From NCBI GenBank assembly GCA_000697055.1, contig JNDT01001834.1, forward strand, positions 1 through 64,000: a stretch of 64,000 nt of DNA, in the 5' to 3' direction. The notes below the pieces were generated by a model that was given only the letters and a program-made list of their open reading frames with translations, searched no databases and had not been told where the DNA came from. The DNA is from Saksenaea vasiformis B4078 (taxonomy: Eukaryota > Mucoromycota > Mucoromycetes > Mucorales > Saksenaeaceae). The position numbers and the translations under genes are program-made. Position 1 is the stretch's first letter. The number at the start of each line of letters is the position of its first letter. Below, one piece after another: positions 27,739 through 40,127 of the stretch.

Positions 27739-29036
27739 TGATATCTTACTGAAGCTTTTTCTTCTTTCTTTCTTTTTCCTTTTTTTTTTATCTTACAACA
27801 AGGAGACATTGCGGCGCTTTCTTTGAAATTGAATGCAACCGCGGGATGGAAAAATCAGGAACGGAGAAGACGATTGGTTGCAATCAACCTATGCGAGTCA
27901 TCTGCTGTTGATTTGGCAGATATGCCGTAGCACCGTCCGTTTCTTCTTCTATTGCAAACCATAATAACGATGATAATAACATTGGTATTCCTGAGTACAT
28001 CCAAACATTTCATCGATTCCCACGCTTAACAAATTATGCTGTTATTTTCTCACGGCGAGATTACCTTGCATAAAGTCGGTATGAAGTAACAAATAGACGT
28101 AGAAAAAATTGAAGATAAAAGCGATGTTTATAGGATGGACATATTTGAACTTGTAAGAGGGGGTGGCAGAGAATTTTGTCAGCTGGCATGGTAACAGCTT
28201 TAAATTATTTTGCGCTGTGTCCAAATGAGCTTTATGCTAGAAAGCGATATTTTGCGTTTCTCAGTGCTGAGATTTGGGCATAGGACTGTGCCGGCTCAGA
28301 TTCTCTGCAGTCAACTGTCGGAAACGTGGTCATTTCTATGCCGCCCGCTCTGGACCAGTTGCCGGGACGGGACTCGATAACGAAGTAACATTCCATGCGC
28401 TAACTGTGAATGGAGTTTTGTGTACGTAAAAGTTATGTATTAATGGTGCATATTCATTTTTCCCTTTGCACGAGCTTGGTTCTTCACGGATGCAGAATTT
28501 AGAGTAGCTATGCATTATGTATATCCCGCCGCATCGGTGGGAACAGCACATTGACGGGGAAGGAAAAAGAAATAGTATCGAATCGGTGGAATGAAGGTTT
28601 ACCAGAGTTACTCATCACAATGAAATACGTGAATGCTCTCAGACAATGCATGAACCACGCCGACAGTCGTCATAAGTACCTATTGTTGACGTTAGCAGGA
28701 TAACACTGTTTCGCATAGCTGTTTGAAATGCAGTCAACGGGTTCATGCTAATAGTAAAATTGATACAGAGCTTACGTACCGCTGGATGACCCATCATCAC
28801 TGTTATGGATAATAAGTATAGAAAAGCACGTACATTGATACGGAACGTGGACACGCTGGGACTCTTTATCAAGGAAGTCTATTGTCTCCTCGGATTTTAT
28901 TATTTTTCCGAAATCGTCCGTTACCGTGTCGTCATGGTTGCGTTGCGCAGCGGAGTTGTGACACAGTTAAAAAAATGTGCTGGGAGATTTTTGTTGCAAA
29001 GTCGCGTTCTTCTCACCTTGCTGACAAACTACCAGT
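27739..29036. other. No supported gene; includes glyoxalase promoter
   Basis: About 1.3 kb with a pyrimidine-rich run at 27755-27795. An open frame at 28805-29098 runs through the glyoxalase start in another frame and is treated as its shadow. I see nothing else that I can support. Confidence 0.5.
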
Positions 29037-29701
29037 ATGTCTACCGACCCATCCAAATACGTCTTCAACCATACGATGATCCGGGTAAAGGATCCTAAGG
29101 CTTCCCTCAAATTTTACGAGGAAGTTCTTGGCATGAAGTATGTTTCGACTACATTGGCACGCAACACGATCAACTAAGGCTGCATGACAGGTATATCCAC
29201 AAATTCGACAACGAAGGAGGCAAGTTCACGTTGTATTTCCTTGCCTACGTCGACTCTGTCCCCGAATCCGAGGAAGAGAAAAAGAAGATGGTATTCAGTA
29301 TGCCCGGTGTCCTTGAATTGACCCAGTAAGTAAATCGGTAAACAACGAGAGAAAGAGGAAGAAAATATTTAACCCGTTCCATCTAAAGCAACTGGGGTAC
29401 CGAGAATGACGCCGATTTTGCGTACGCCAATGGTAACTCAGATCCTGGCCGTGGCTTTGGTCATATCGCCATCCTTGTGGATGACTTGCAAAAGGCATGC
29501 GAACGCTTTGAACAACTGAACGTCAAGTTCATCAAGCGTCTGCAAGACGGAAAGATGAGAAATATTGCCTTCCTCGCTGACCCTGATGGCTACTGGGTTG
29601 AGGTAAGAGAAAAAATCTACTGATTTGACAATCTCACTCTTCATGCAATTGTTTTATAGGTCCTGCAAAACTCTAATGTAGCTGGTGCCGCCCCAATCTA
29701 A
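29037..29701 (+). CDS. GLO1: Lactoylglutathione lyase (glyoxalase I)
   Basis: A gene of four exons for the enzyme that isomerises the methylglyoxal-glutathione hemithioacetal to S-lactoylglutathione. Exon one (ATG 29037) reads [20 protein letters not shown], with the first metal-ligand position at the His, and ends at a GTATGT donor. An intron of about 45 nt joins ATGAA to GCTGCATG, restoring [30 protein letters not shown] supplies the ligand Glu and spans the second intron, [14 protein letters not shown] the ligand His, and [13 protein letters not shown] the final ligand Glu, across the third intron. TAA is at 29699-29701. The protein is single-domain and of ordinary length (about 170 residues). 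It is likely cytosolic; no targeting signal is seen. Confidence 0.95.
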
Positions 29702-29704
29702 CGA

Positions 29705-29710
29705 AATAAA
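29705..29710 (+). terminator. AATAAA polyadenylation signal of GLO1
   Basis: A canonical hexamer four bases after the stop codon. This is very close, so cleavage would give a short 3' UTR. Confidence 0.45.
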
Positions 29711-30914
29711 GGAACTTTTATCGATAACCATGAACAAATCTGAAATTTGAAACACAGACACTGCAGACCTCTCACAAACCTGGATTACCTCGGATGTCTA
29801 TTAGACTTCTTTCCTGATGCAATTGATGAGCACGTTATTTTTTCCTTGTAAACGACGATTGATGAATTCAGAAAGCGCCATCGTCTCGAATAGGTTACCT
29901 TCCTTTGCTGCTGTTGGTTCGTAGTACTTCGAAGTTAGAGTAAAGGCCAGGGACAAGGATCTTTCTGAAGAACTGCCGGATTTCATTTACTAAAAATTAA
30001 TTCCTCCTGCTGACTTGTGAAAGACCCAGATCCTGGTGCTGATAACAAATCGGTAAGATATGAAGACAAACCAGGATATTCAATGTACGAACCACTGCAA
30101 TCGATCAAACGAGACGAAATGCGCTTGCGTTATCCCTCCGTGTTCAATCCCTTGAACAGCGAGCCTTGTGAAAAAAGGTATCGAACATTGGAATAACAGA
30201 TGCTTGTGCTTCGTAGTACAAGGTGCTTCGGTATCAGCAGCATCGAAGGACGGCTTCTAGCCACAAAAAAAAAAGGAAAAAGAAAAAAGAGGGAGTCCCC
30301 ACTGAACACCGTGAGCTTTCAGATGTCAAGGTGACTCCATACTTGACCGCAATGCCTTCTTCAGGCTTTCTACGCGAAATTTTGAAGTCACGAAATCTCC
30401 AGTAGAGGCAATAGAGGTCCCTTCGACCACATTGAACGGATCCAATGAGCAGTTTCTATGATTCTTCAAACGGAATACCGTTGTGAATAGGAGAATTTTC
30501 GCAGCTCGTGATCAGCAAATAGCTTGGCGTGCGGGCTTTTCCGTCTTGTTAATCTGGCGTGTGATTTGTGTAACGAGTAACAAGATCGTGTGTTGAATAA
30601 TTCTACAAATTTGTGGATTACAAACCAGACGTCAAAGCGTGGTCTATATTTGCAAAGTGCTAGTGCCGTTAAAGCGGGCAGTCGTCTGCTATGACGTTAC
30701 CTGCAAGTTTTTCCGCTTATTTCGAAAGCTCAACTACTTTTTACCGAGATCTCTAAATTTGAGACACCGCGTTTGAAAGCATACATGTGCTGCCATCTTT
30801 TTGGGGATAGAAGGGAGAGTAAAGCGCGTCGTGCACCGGCCTGATCCCTTTTTTAGTGGCGTTTACCTGCATTATGTTAATTAGTAAACGAGTTGCCGAA
30901 AATACATTTGTGGA
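29711..30914. other. No supported gene
   Basis: About 1.2 kb between GLO1 and the defensin-like gene. The Lys-rich frame at 30223-30405 results from an A-rich tract (30263-30290) and is not convincing. I recognise no repeat or RNA. Confidence 0.45.
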
Positions 30915-30921
30915 TATATAA
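30915..30921 (+). promoter_or_regulatory. TATA box of defensin-like gene
   Basis: TATATAA lies 53 bases upstream of the ATG of the small secreted peptide, at a spacing suited to a short 5' leader. A clear TATA box is typical of inducible, strongly expressed genes. Confidence 0.6.
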
Positions 30922-30973
30922 GAAAGGAGACAGGATTCGCATCTCATTGTTGTTTCTTCCTTGTAACCTTGCC

Positions 30974-31183
30974 ATGAAATCCACATTTATCCTTGCCCTT
31001 ATGCTTTCTGTTCTTCTGGTCATCGCCTCGGCTGCACCTACTGCTAAAACGTGTCACTGGAGCAAGGATGTCCACGCAAACGAGGTCTGTCAAAAGTACT
31101 GTGGAAAAGGAGGCCATCGATACGGTGAATGTGGCAAGACGGGCATCTGCTTATGCAAGAACCAATTAAAGCACCTCAATTAA
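30974..31183 (+). CDS. Secreted defensin-like (CS-alpha-beta) cysteine-rich peptide
   Basis: A 69-codon intronless gene from ATG 30974 to TAA 31181-31183. The first 21 residues are a textbook signal peptide: Lys near the start, a long Leu/Val/Ile core, and ASA before a predicted cleavage near residue 21. The mature part has six cysteines spaced C-x11-C-x3-C-x9-C-x5-C-x1-C. That is the cysteine-stabilised alpha-beta pattern of invertebrate-type and fungal defensins, with a GKGGHRYGEC turn carrying the family's Gly. It is cationic (many Lys, His, Arg). By analogy it would be a secreted antimicrobial peptide, for example acting on competing bacteria; activity is not shown by sequence. TATATAA is upstream and AATAAA is at 31272. 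The ATG at 30893 gives a longer frame but spoils the signal peptide. Confidence 0.85.
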   Translation: MKSTFILALMLSVLLVIASAAPTAKTCHWSKDVHANEVCQKYCGKGGHRYGECGKTGICLCKNQLKHLN

Positions 31184-31271
31184 TAACCCAGTCGTCAACT
31201 GTCCATCCCCTCGTTAACTTATTCGACACCTAATTAAACGAAAACATTCATAATTTTCTGTAGACTTTTGT

Positions 31272-31277
31272 AATAAA
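31272..31277 (+). terminator. AATAAA polyadenylation signal of defensin-like gene
   Basis: A canonical hexamer about 90 bases after the stop, consistent with an expressed short transcript. Confidence 0.5.
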
Positions 31278-33464
31278 TGCTGTCTTGTTGAGTATCTCTA
31301 AAACATTAGATGTTGACCTATTTTCGGCATGACGAAGGTTTATGAGCACTTGTTACACAGAGCACGAGCGTCCGATGCATAGATCTGTCCGCAAATAAAC
31401 AGAATAAGGATGATCTGCAAATGCACGAGCATCATGGTTACCTAATGATTCAGATCAAACGGACTGGTTGCTGTAAATGGAGATTTTAAAACAACGCAGT
31501 TCCGTGAGGGAGGATTGTGGCAGCGACAATACATTCTGTGAATACAGTAAGGTAGAATCAGATAAGGTAACCCACAGAAGATGAATGCACTAAAGCTAAG
31601 CCTATAAGGTGACCCTGTGTTCCCAGTGTGTAGCTGTGCTTTGGCTCTTTGTGCATCCAAAATTAATACCCATGGCACCGAACACTTCATTACAGTGTCA
31701 GCTCAGCTATTGAGCAGCGTAACTGTGTAGAAACTTTTGTTGAGTAGCAAGCATTGGACTACAACGCCACACACATAGAGAAAGACAAATCAATGCCGCT
31801 TCGTAGTTGAGAGGTTCTTTGCAATGGTTCATTTTGGAGCGAAGACAATGTGCTACACTCTTGTTGTCAGGGTATGTCCAATTATGTCTAGTACTGTATG
31901 TTAAATAAGCCCCCTCCGGAAAGGACGAATCGGTTCTTCGTACGTCGATGTATCAAATAAAATGTTTAGCTTAAATCTGGAAGAAAAGCATGTTATCCGT
32001 ATCGCCATTCGCACGGGAAAGCAGCACATGTCACTGGCAAGGGTGACCTAGGGATTGGACCCTGATGAATCTTAGCATGCACTGTACCATCAATGTCGAC
32101 CCTGGCATAACTGCTAGCGACAAGGATACAAGTGGTTTGTACCAGTTGATCTTGTAGTATTATACACTAGGAACACACCCACGCGTCCGTAGCGTCGGTA
32201 AATAATAGATGAGCCATTGCACTTCGCACTAGTAATATACCCAGCTGTAGTATTGTTCACTGATTTGTGGTACAAGAACCCATCGCTGCATATGTCGTGA
32301 TTTGTATTCATGGCTAATTTGCGTCATGGTCCACCTTACAGTGGTACGTGGAGTCATTTGATGCATGTAATGATATTGGCCATTTGTCATGCTAATCCAC
32401 TGCCTAAGTGTAACCATACTACGTTGAAAATCTTCCAAGAGATGAGAGCGCAATTGGCACACCATTCGACTTCTGGATATTGATCCAGCTAATGCACCAC
32501 TGCGACACTAATTCTTGCGTGTGAAAATGCTCGATTTAGAGTTTTACTGCGATTGGCTGATTTGATAGATGAAGCATCCTATCCAAAGTAATGGCATTTT
32601 TGCGACCTGTCTCTTATCATAGAGGTGTAAAGTCCAGCGCCTTCAGTGATTCGTACGGGTTAAAGATAGTTCTCGCGTCATTTAGGATGTCGAGAAATGC
32701 AATTGCTTCACGATAAAGCATTCATTCTAAGCCCTTGAACTGTAAACTATTTGTTCCAAGCCCCCAAAGAAGGTACGAATATCGCAAAAAAGTACGAATG
32801 AAGTAATTTCCACAGCTATAGTTAGAATAGAGTTTCTGATTTATGGCAAAGGGAGGCTCAGACCGAAGTTAGTTTTTTATCTTTTAAATTTTTTCTGCAA
32901 CGCAATGTGTAACAGATCACTCTTGAAAAAGATAGAACAGCCGTCCGGTGATAGAAAGGAAACTTTAGAAATGGGAGCTGAAATGGTACGGGAGACTGTG
33001 TGTATTTCTTTTGTTGCTATTTATGCAGCACTGACAGGAAAAGCGGGAAAGACGAGAACGACAGACGAAGCGTGCGTATTCGCGACGAACAAATCAAACA
33101 TCAGAATGATAGGAAAAGAAGAGCGACTCGATGGAATGATATTTTGAACTCCAGATGACTGGTACAGGAAGGTGTTCCGGTAGATATCCGCGAATTAAGC
33201 AGATTTTGGATTACGTCAAAGTCATCAAAGTTCACACTAACGGGAAGAGTCAAGTTACAACCCCAACCAAGCCATGTGGCTATTAGAGGCAGCTACTGCG
33301 TTTGTAAATACTCATACTCATACTCGGTCTACTGCAAGCACAAAAACGAAATTCGATCCTTCATACGAACATCACGCAGTGTCAATCAAAAGGGACTTTT
33401 CTTTTTTGATTTTGAGAGGAGAAAGAAAAAAATCCATCTGTTTTTCTCTTTTTTAGGCCCATCA
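31278..33464. other. No supported gene
   Basis: About 2.2 kb. Short open frames on both strands (for example 32114-32465 minus and 32905-33147 plus) lack splice partners and family resemblance. TTTTTTTAG just before 33456 may be the acceptor of a 5' UTR intron of the next gene. Confidence 0.45.
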
Positions 33465-34043
33465 ATGCCAGAGTCGTTCCTCAAGGTTTACAAGGACGCA
33501 GACGATAGCGCACAGGACGCAAGTGACGCGGACCCATTCCCTGCTTATATTGAGGGCGTTGATACAAGCCTAGCACCGTTTTGTCCAACTTCTGCAAACA
33601 GGGTGCTTAAGGCTTTGACGATGGCAAATGTCGGACCTACTGATCAAGTGATTGATCTTGGTTCAGGCGATGGTCGATTTTGTACAGCAGCTGTTGCAGA
33701 ATTTGGAGCTTCACGGGCAGTTGGTATAGAGTCAGATTCGGAACTGGTGTCGCTTTCCAAGGAACTATGCGAACGGGTACTTCCACAAACCAGTCGGGTG
33801 CGATTTGTAGAAGGCGACGTGTTAAGTTCAAGTGGAATTGTACGAGATGCTTGTTGGACGGTTATTGTTTTGTTTTTATTACCTGACCATACGGACAAGT
33901 TTGAAGATCTATTACTGGAACATTATAATCGTGGGTCGCGTATTGTTAGTCTTGTATTCAATTTGAATGAGGTTGAAGGACTTAAACTATTACGGTCAGA
34001 CGAACGTGAAGGAATATATGTCTATGCTAAAGAGGCAGTGTAA
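33465..34043 (+). CDS. Class I SAM-dependent methyltransferase (FAM173/ATPSCKMT-like)
   Basis: A 192-residue protein from ATG 33465. Motif I is VIDLGSGDGRF, the glycine-rich SAM-binding loop. Motif II acidic residues follow in VGIESDSELV, motif III-like VRFVEGDVL follows, and a hydrophobic strand VIVLFLLPDHTDKFEDLL resembles the FAM173 family, whose members methylate lysines of mitochondrial proteins such as the ATP synthase c-subunit. The N-terminal segment (PFPAYIEGVDTSLAPFCPT) also fits a small lysine methyltransferase. The substrate is inference. The open frame extends upstream to 33276, but that part is low complexity and contains a likely TTTTTTTAG acceptor. No targeting peptide is evident. 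Confidence 0.8.
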   Translation: MPESFLKVYKDADDSAQDASDADPFPAYIEGVDTSLAPFCPTSANRVLKALTMANVGPTDQVIDLGSGDGRFCTAAVAEFGASRAVGIESDSELVSLSKELCERVLPQTSRVRFVEGDVLSSSGIVRDACWTVIVLFLLPDHTDKFEDLLLEHYNRGSRIVSLVFNLNEVEGLKLLRSDEREGIYVYAKEAV

Positions 34044-34223
34044 TACAAAACAAACAAAATTGGGACTCACATGCACTGATCTTTCTCGTGGTTATGATCC
34101 TGTTGTGGAAAAGTGAGGGGACCCAATTGTTTCCATTCATTTTTCTCTCTCTTTTTTACCCTTTTTTATTTCCCTTTTCTCCCTCTCTTTTTTTCTCTCA
34201 CTCTTTTATCTATTATATAACAT
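34044..34223. promoter_or_regulatory. Pyrimidine-rich promoter region of F-box gene
   Basis: The short spacer has a long C/T tract at about 34128-34215, immediately upstream of ATG 34224. Such tracts are common just upstream of transcription starts in fungi; the assignment is inference. Confidence 0.35.
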
Positions 34224-36226
34224 ATGACACGAAGAAAGTCTGTGCAGGAACTCGTAAAACCCCTACGAAAACTTAACTTACTATCTACTTCACATCCCAC
34301 TACAAAGAGGTGGATTATCTTGTCACAACATAAATCATTCTTATATTTCTTTGTTATAGTGCCACTACGATACCAATACATAATGTAACTGAATTTCATG
34401 ATCAACATGATATTATTAGCTGGCTTCCACGAGAAATCGCCTTGGAAATATTTACATTGTTACCATTCGATGCTCTTGTTGAAGTTCAATTGGTATATTT
34501 AAATGTTACCCATCATGTTTCTATCTGATCTTTAATATATAGACATGTAAATTGTGGAAAACGATTGCACAAGATCCTTCTATTTGGCAAGCGAGATATC
34601 ATGACATTTGTCGACAATATCCTGATCTTCATCGGCATAAACAATCCCGTCGGTCAAAACCCACCGCCACATTGTCTTGGCAGGCACGTTACTGTCAAGC
34701 TGTGGCTGCTGTAAATTGGCGAATGGGAAATGTGCAACGACTTCAAAAGATTTCGGATGAAGGTGGACGCATTTTATCCGTTAAATTACGAAAACATTGG
34801 CTGGTGACATTGGCAGAGGTAAAAAGAAGAAGAAGAAGAAGAAGGAAAAAGAAAGTGAAGTGACTAAACAATATATATTATATTATGAATAGGATAATAT
34901 TGTCCGTCTGTATCAGTATGAAACTTCAATAGGTTTTCAACTAAGATCAAAGTGGTCTTTTGGTGATCCAAGCCAGCCTACGAATATTGTGGAATGTGTG
35001 GACTTGCTACCTGAAATAAACATTTTGGTTGTGGCGTTCCGCGGATCGTAAGTGGTTTCCCTGAAATTTATTAGACCCCGACACTGACCTAAATGTTCTT
35101 AAAAGGAAATGCATATTTTATGACATCAACAAACATCCCACGGAACCAATTCAAATCTTAAAAGGCGGTAGTCATCCATGGTTCGTCCCAGATTCTATCT
35201 CCCTTAGTCAAGATTATTTTGCAGTCTCTGGTAGGAAACCATCTGCTGTTTTTGTATGGAATTGGAGGAAGGGTGTACGATTGTCAAACAAGGTAACTTT
35301 TTGTTGATATTGCTTAAAATAAAACTGAACCCTAATTTTAGGCTTTTGATAATCAACCCTACAGCGTGTACTTGTCTGGTGACAATCTGATCGCGATGAG
35401 TGTCGACGGACTTGTACATATATTTGATCTATTTGATCACTCTAAGGATGCTTCCGTCTCCACATTATTACCTCCATGTAGTATGCCCTGCCTGCAATAT
35501 GATGGCGCGCTGAGCGTGGTGCTGGCACCATTTGCTTCTCGTCGCATACATCATTTCCAATGGAACAGTCTAGCTGCCGAGTCCCCGACCGACGAAAATA
35601 CCCCTCCTCCGGTTGTCCTCACATCATCGACATCCACTCCGCATTCGACTTTGTCCACCCGACGCCGGCTTTCGGCAACCTTAACTTCTTCTGTCTCCTC
35701 TCTATTCGGTAGAAGTCAGAAGAAGCCAAAGAAACGAGCTTCCGTCGATTCCTACACAAAACCTGCACGTCTGCGCAGGCATTCCTCCTACAATGATTAC
35801 GGTTATGCTTGCCAAATGCGAACAGCACAATATATCAAAAAAGCTGCAGAACTTCTGCCCACAACAGAAGAGAAGCCCGATCTCTTTAGTCGGCTCAAAT
35901 TAGCAAACTCCATTCGAACAACGCCGCTCGGTCGGACAGCGCAAGAAGTAGTAAATGTTGCATCACGCAACGGAAGAGTTGCAACTGTCAATCGACATGG
36001 TGATATTGCAATTTATGCACTAAACGGTTCCACTGCCGCTCGTGTCACTTATAAACAATGCGAATGGATGGAAAACTGGAATGAGACCGCCAGAGAAGAT
36101 GATGATCTCTCCGATGGATACGACTTCGTCCGAACCCGTCTGGCAATTGGGGATATGGGTATTATTTATGGTGGCAGAGGCGGGGCTTTATGGTGGTTAG
36201 ATTTTAGTTGCAGACCAAATGCATAA
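34224..36226 (+). CDS. F-box protein with WD-like repeat region
   Basis: A gene of six or so exons. Exon one (ATG 34224) encodes a basic leader. The next, after TTATAG near 34360, encodes the F-box: ISWLPREIALEIFTLLPFDA then LVEVQL, followed after an intron by TCKLWKTIAQDPSIWQARYH, the usual F-box ending. Further exons give short beta-rich segments resembling WD blades (RILSVKLRKHWLVTL, NIVRLYQYE, NILVVAFRGSKCIFYDI, DYFAVSGRKPSAVFVWNW, NLIAMSVDGLVHIFDLFD). A long last exon has a Ser/Thr-rich insert and closes with NGRVATVNRHGDIAIYAL and IIYGGRGGALWWLDF. F-box/WD proteins select substrates for SCF ubiquitin ligases. The repeats here are divergent, so the substrate and orthology are unknown. 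Confidence 0.82.
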
Positions 36227-38494
36227 AACAAAAAAATAATAATAATAAAATTTGTACATTCTCAGGCAGAAGGTGTAAAAGGCACAGACCAATGAAATCA
36301 TCATAATTCTCGAGCCATATGATAACGTTTCACCAAAGCGTGTCTTTCGGCTGTAGAATCGGATTTTTACTGTTTATTGAACAGCTTTTTTTTACGTTAC
36401 TTTAAATAAATCATGCGTCCATGAAGAGCCAAGTGTGCGCTAAAGAAGGAAATAAGTGTGCGATCATTGGTACAGGAGCTGGCGACAACGGTAGCCTACC
36501 TGGTGGTAGAAAAATAGGGGGCTACACCACAGCCAGGGCGGTTTCGGGGCAGAAACCATGCAGGCTAAATAATAGATAAAAAGACGTGAACGATTCTATA
36601 TATGTGATGAAGGATCGAACGTCCTTACCGGAGATATAAGCTGAACAGACACAGCCAAAAAGGGAAAAAAAAAAGAAATTCATGCGTGCCTTTAAAAACG
36701 GTTTATTATTGTGTGTGGAACCTGTTCTTAACCCGAAACATTTTTACGCTTTACAATGGGATCCTGAGAAACCATCACTGAAACAATGAACAACTCCAAT
36801 GCAAAGCTCAGATCGTCAAAACAGAACGAACTGCTTTTTAGGGCAAAGACGCATCACTTTCCAGAGCAAAATTTGTTTGACTTGAATTAACGCAATACTT
36901 ACGTGATGCAAACACCCTGTTGTTGTTATTACCGGGGACGTTCTTCTTTCCCTCTCCGATATGACATGAAGAAACACATAACAAAACCTTAAAAACAAAG
37001 ACTTTCCGAGAAAAGAAAGCCAGTGCCCTGGAAGTCCCCTTTAAAAAACGAGCTCTGGTCGAACAATGCTCGGACTTCTTATCAGTCAGGGTCAGCGGCG
37101 CCATAACAGCGTCATCTTGCTCGACGGTAGTATGGTTACATCTCAGATTCTAGATTGTCCTACAGATCTTCCATGGTACAAATTATATTTATCCAAGTTG
37201 ATAAGCTCCGAATCCATTACCACAGATACTTATTGATCTTGAAAGGGACTGAGGGAAAGCCCTTAATGAAGGTACTTCTAATTAAAAATCCATCGATGGG
37301 AAATATCTGCTGAAGACAAAGAAGTTTCTAATCATGATCGATGGTATGGCAATAAGAATCAACCGGTTGGGGAAGTACACTCCAAGAATGTCCTTGGCTC
37401 TCCTAGCTTGCGCTTTTATTTCCTGGTTCTTTCTACTGTACGCTACCTATGACATTTGCATTTTCAAGCCCTAGTCATTTTTTGAAGCGGTAAAAAGTGA
37501 CTGGGAAGAATCTTTGCCTTTTATTCTCCAGAACATCTAAACGTTGCATGGATCTCGAGCGTCTGCGTGTTACATGTCATCTCTTTTGGAAGACCAAACG
37601 GATGCTCCTTTTCTAAACTATTTATGTTATGGTCATTTCGATCTGTTGTGTTCCTTGAGACGCGGAGGGGTTTGGGACATTAGTATACTCATTTGTCACT
37701 TCCCGGATTGGGAAATGATGTTCGATCTAAAAGATCTCTGGATATCACCTCTGCAGATCCATCAATCCGGAATTGAGACTTTGTGTATGAATGTCGCAAC
37801 TGGAAAGCACGACGATACACGGTCCTAGTTAGCTTCTGCTGTTATATACCTTAGGAAGGACAACGTATTTGGCCATAAAAATGTTGAAAGATGGAACGAC
37901 ACAGTCCGCAAGCTACGTTTGCTCGTGATTGGTTTTGTAGACATAGGCGGTGAATAGCAGGAGGGAAACCAAGCCAACAAAGACGTTGCTGACATCTAAT
38001 GTACGATTACAGACTTTGATGAGTATCTCCTGCCGCTCGCTGAATTTGAGACAATCTGGTGCTAATAGCAGCCGAAGGTCTTCTGAGGGATCGCAGCGTT
38101 CGTTGTGATGGTGTCCAATCGATAATGATAGGACGCAAGGTCATCCTCCTCCAGGTTCTTTGCTGCCAGCAATTTGACATAACGCGGCTGCCATATCATC
38201 ATTGCAAGCGCTTCTCGCCACACAAAATGGTTACGATATTCTTAGTTGTTATTATTTAAAACCGACGTACCGATGAAGGTCGGAGTGAAGTCAACGGCAG
38301 TATGTGCCACTAACTTCTGGTGCTACAAGATGCTACAAAGAATATTCTAATCTTCACCGATCTTAATAATGGATAATTGTCTATTTTTAAGCGATCTTTG
38401 ATCAGCTACTGATGCACACATATCACTCTTGAAACAGTTAGCTAGATGATGCAAAAATGACAATGTTTTTAATGGCACGGGTAAACTCCGTATT
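36227..38494. other. No supported gene
   Basis: About 2.3 kb. It has a short AAT repeat right after the F-box gene (36236-36250). The frames at 36838-37104 (minus) and 37544-37828 (plus) have no recognised similarity and no splice partners. I see nothing further. Confidence 0.45.

Positions 38495-40127
<1,633 letters not shown>

Noticed and set aside
28805..29098. 97-codon plus-strand ORF overlapping the GLO1 start
   Set aside because: Out of frame with glyoxalase, which has all metal ligands and clean introns.
30223..30405. Lys-rich 60-codon ORF
   Set aside because: Caused by an A-rich tract; no promoter, splice partner or similarity.
33276..33464. N-terminal extension of the methyltransferase ORF
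   Set aside because: Low-complexity Ser/Tyr/Phe run containing a probable 3' splice acceptor; the family-like protein starts at 33465.
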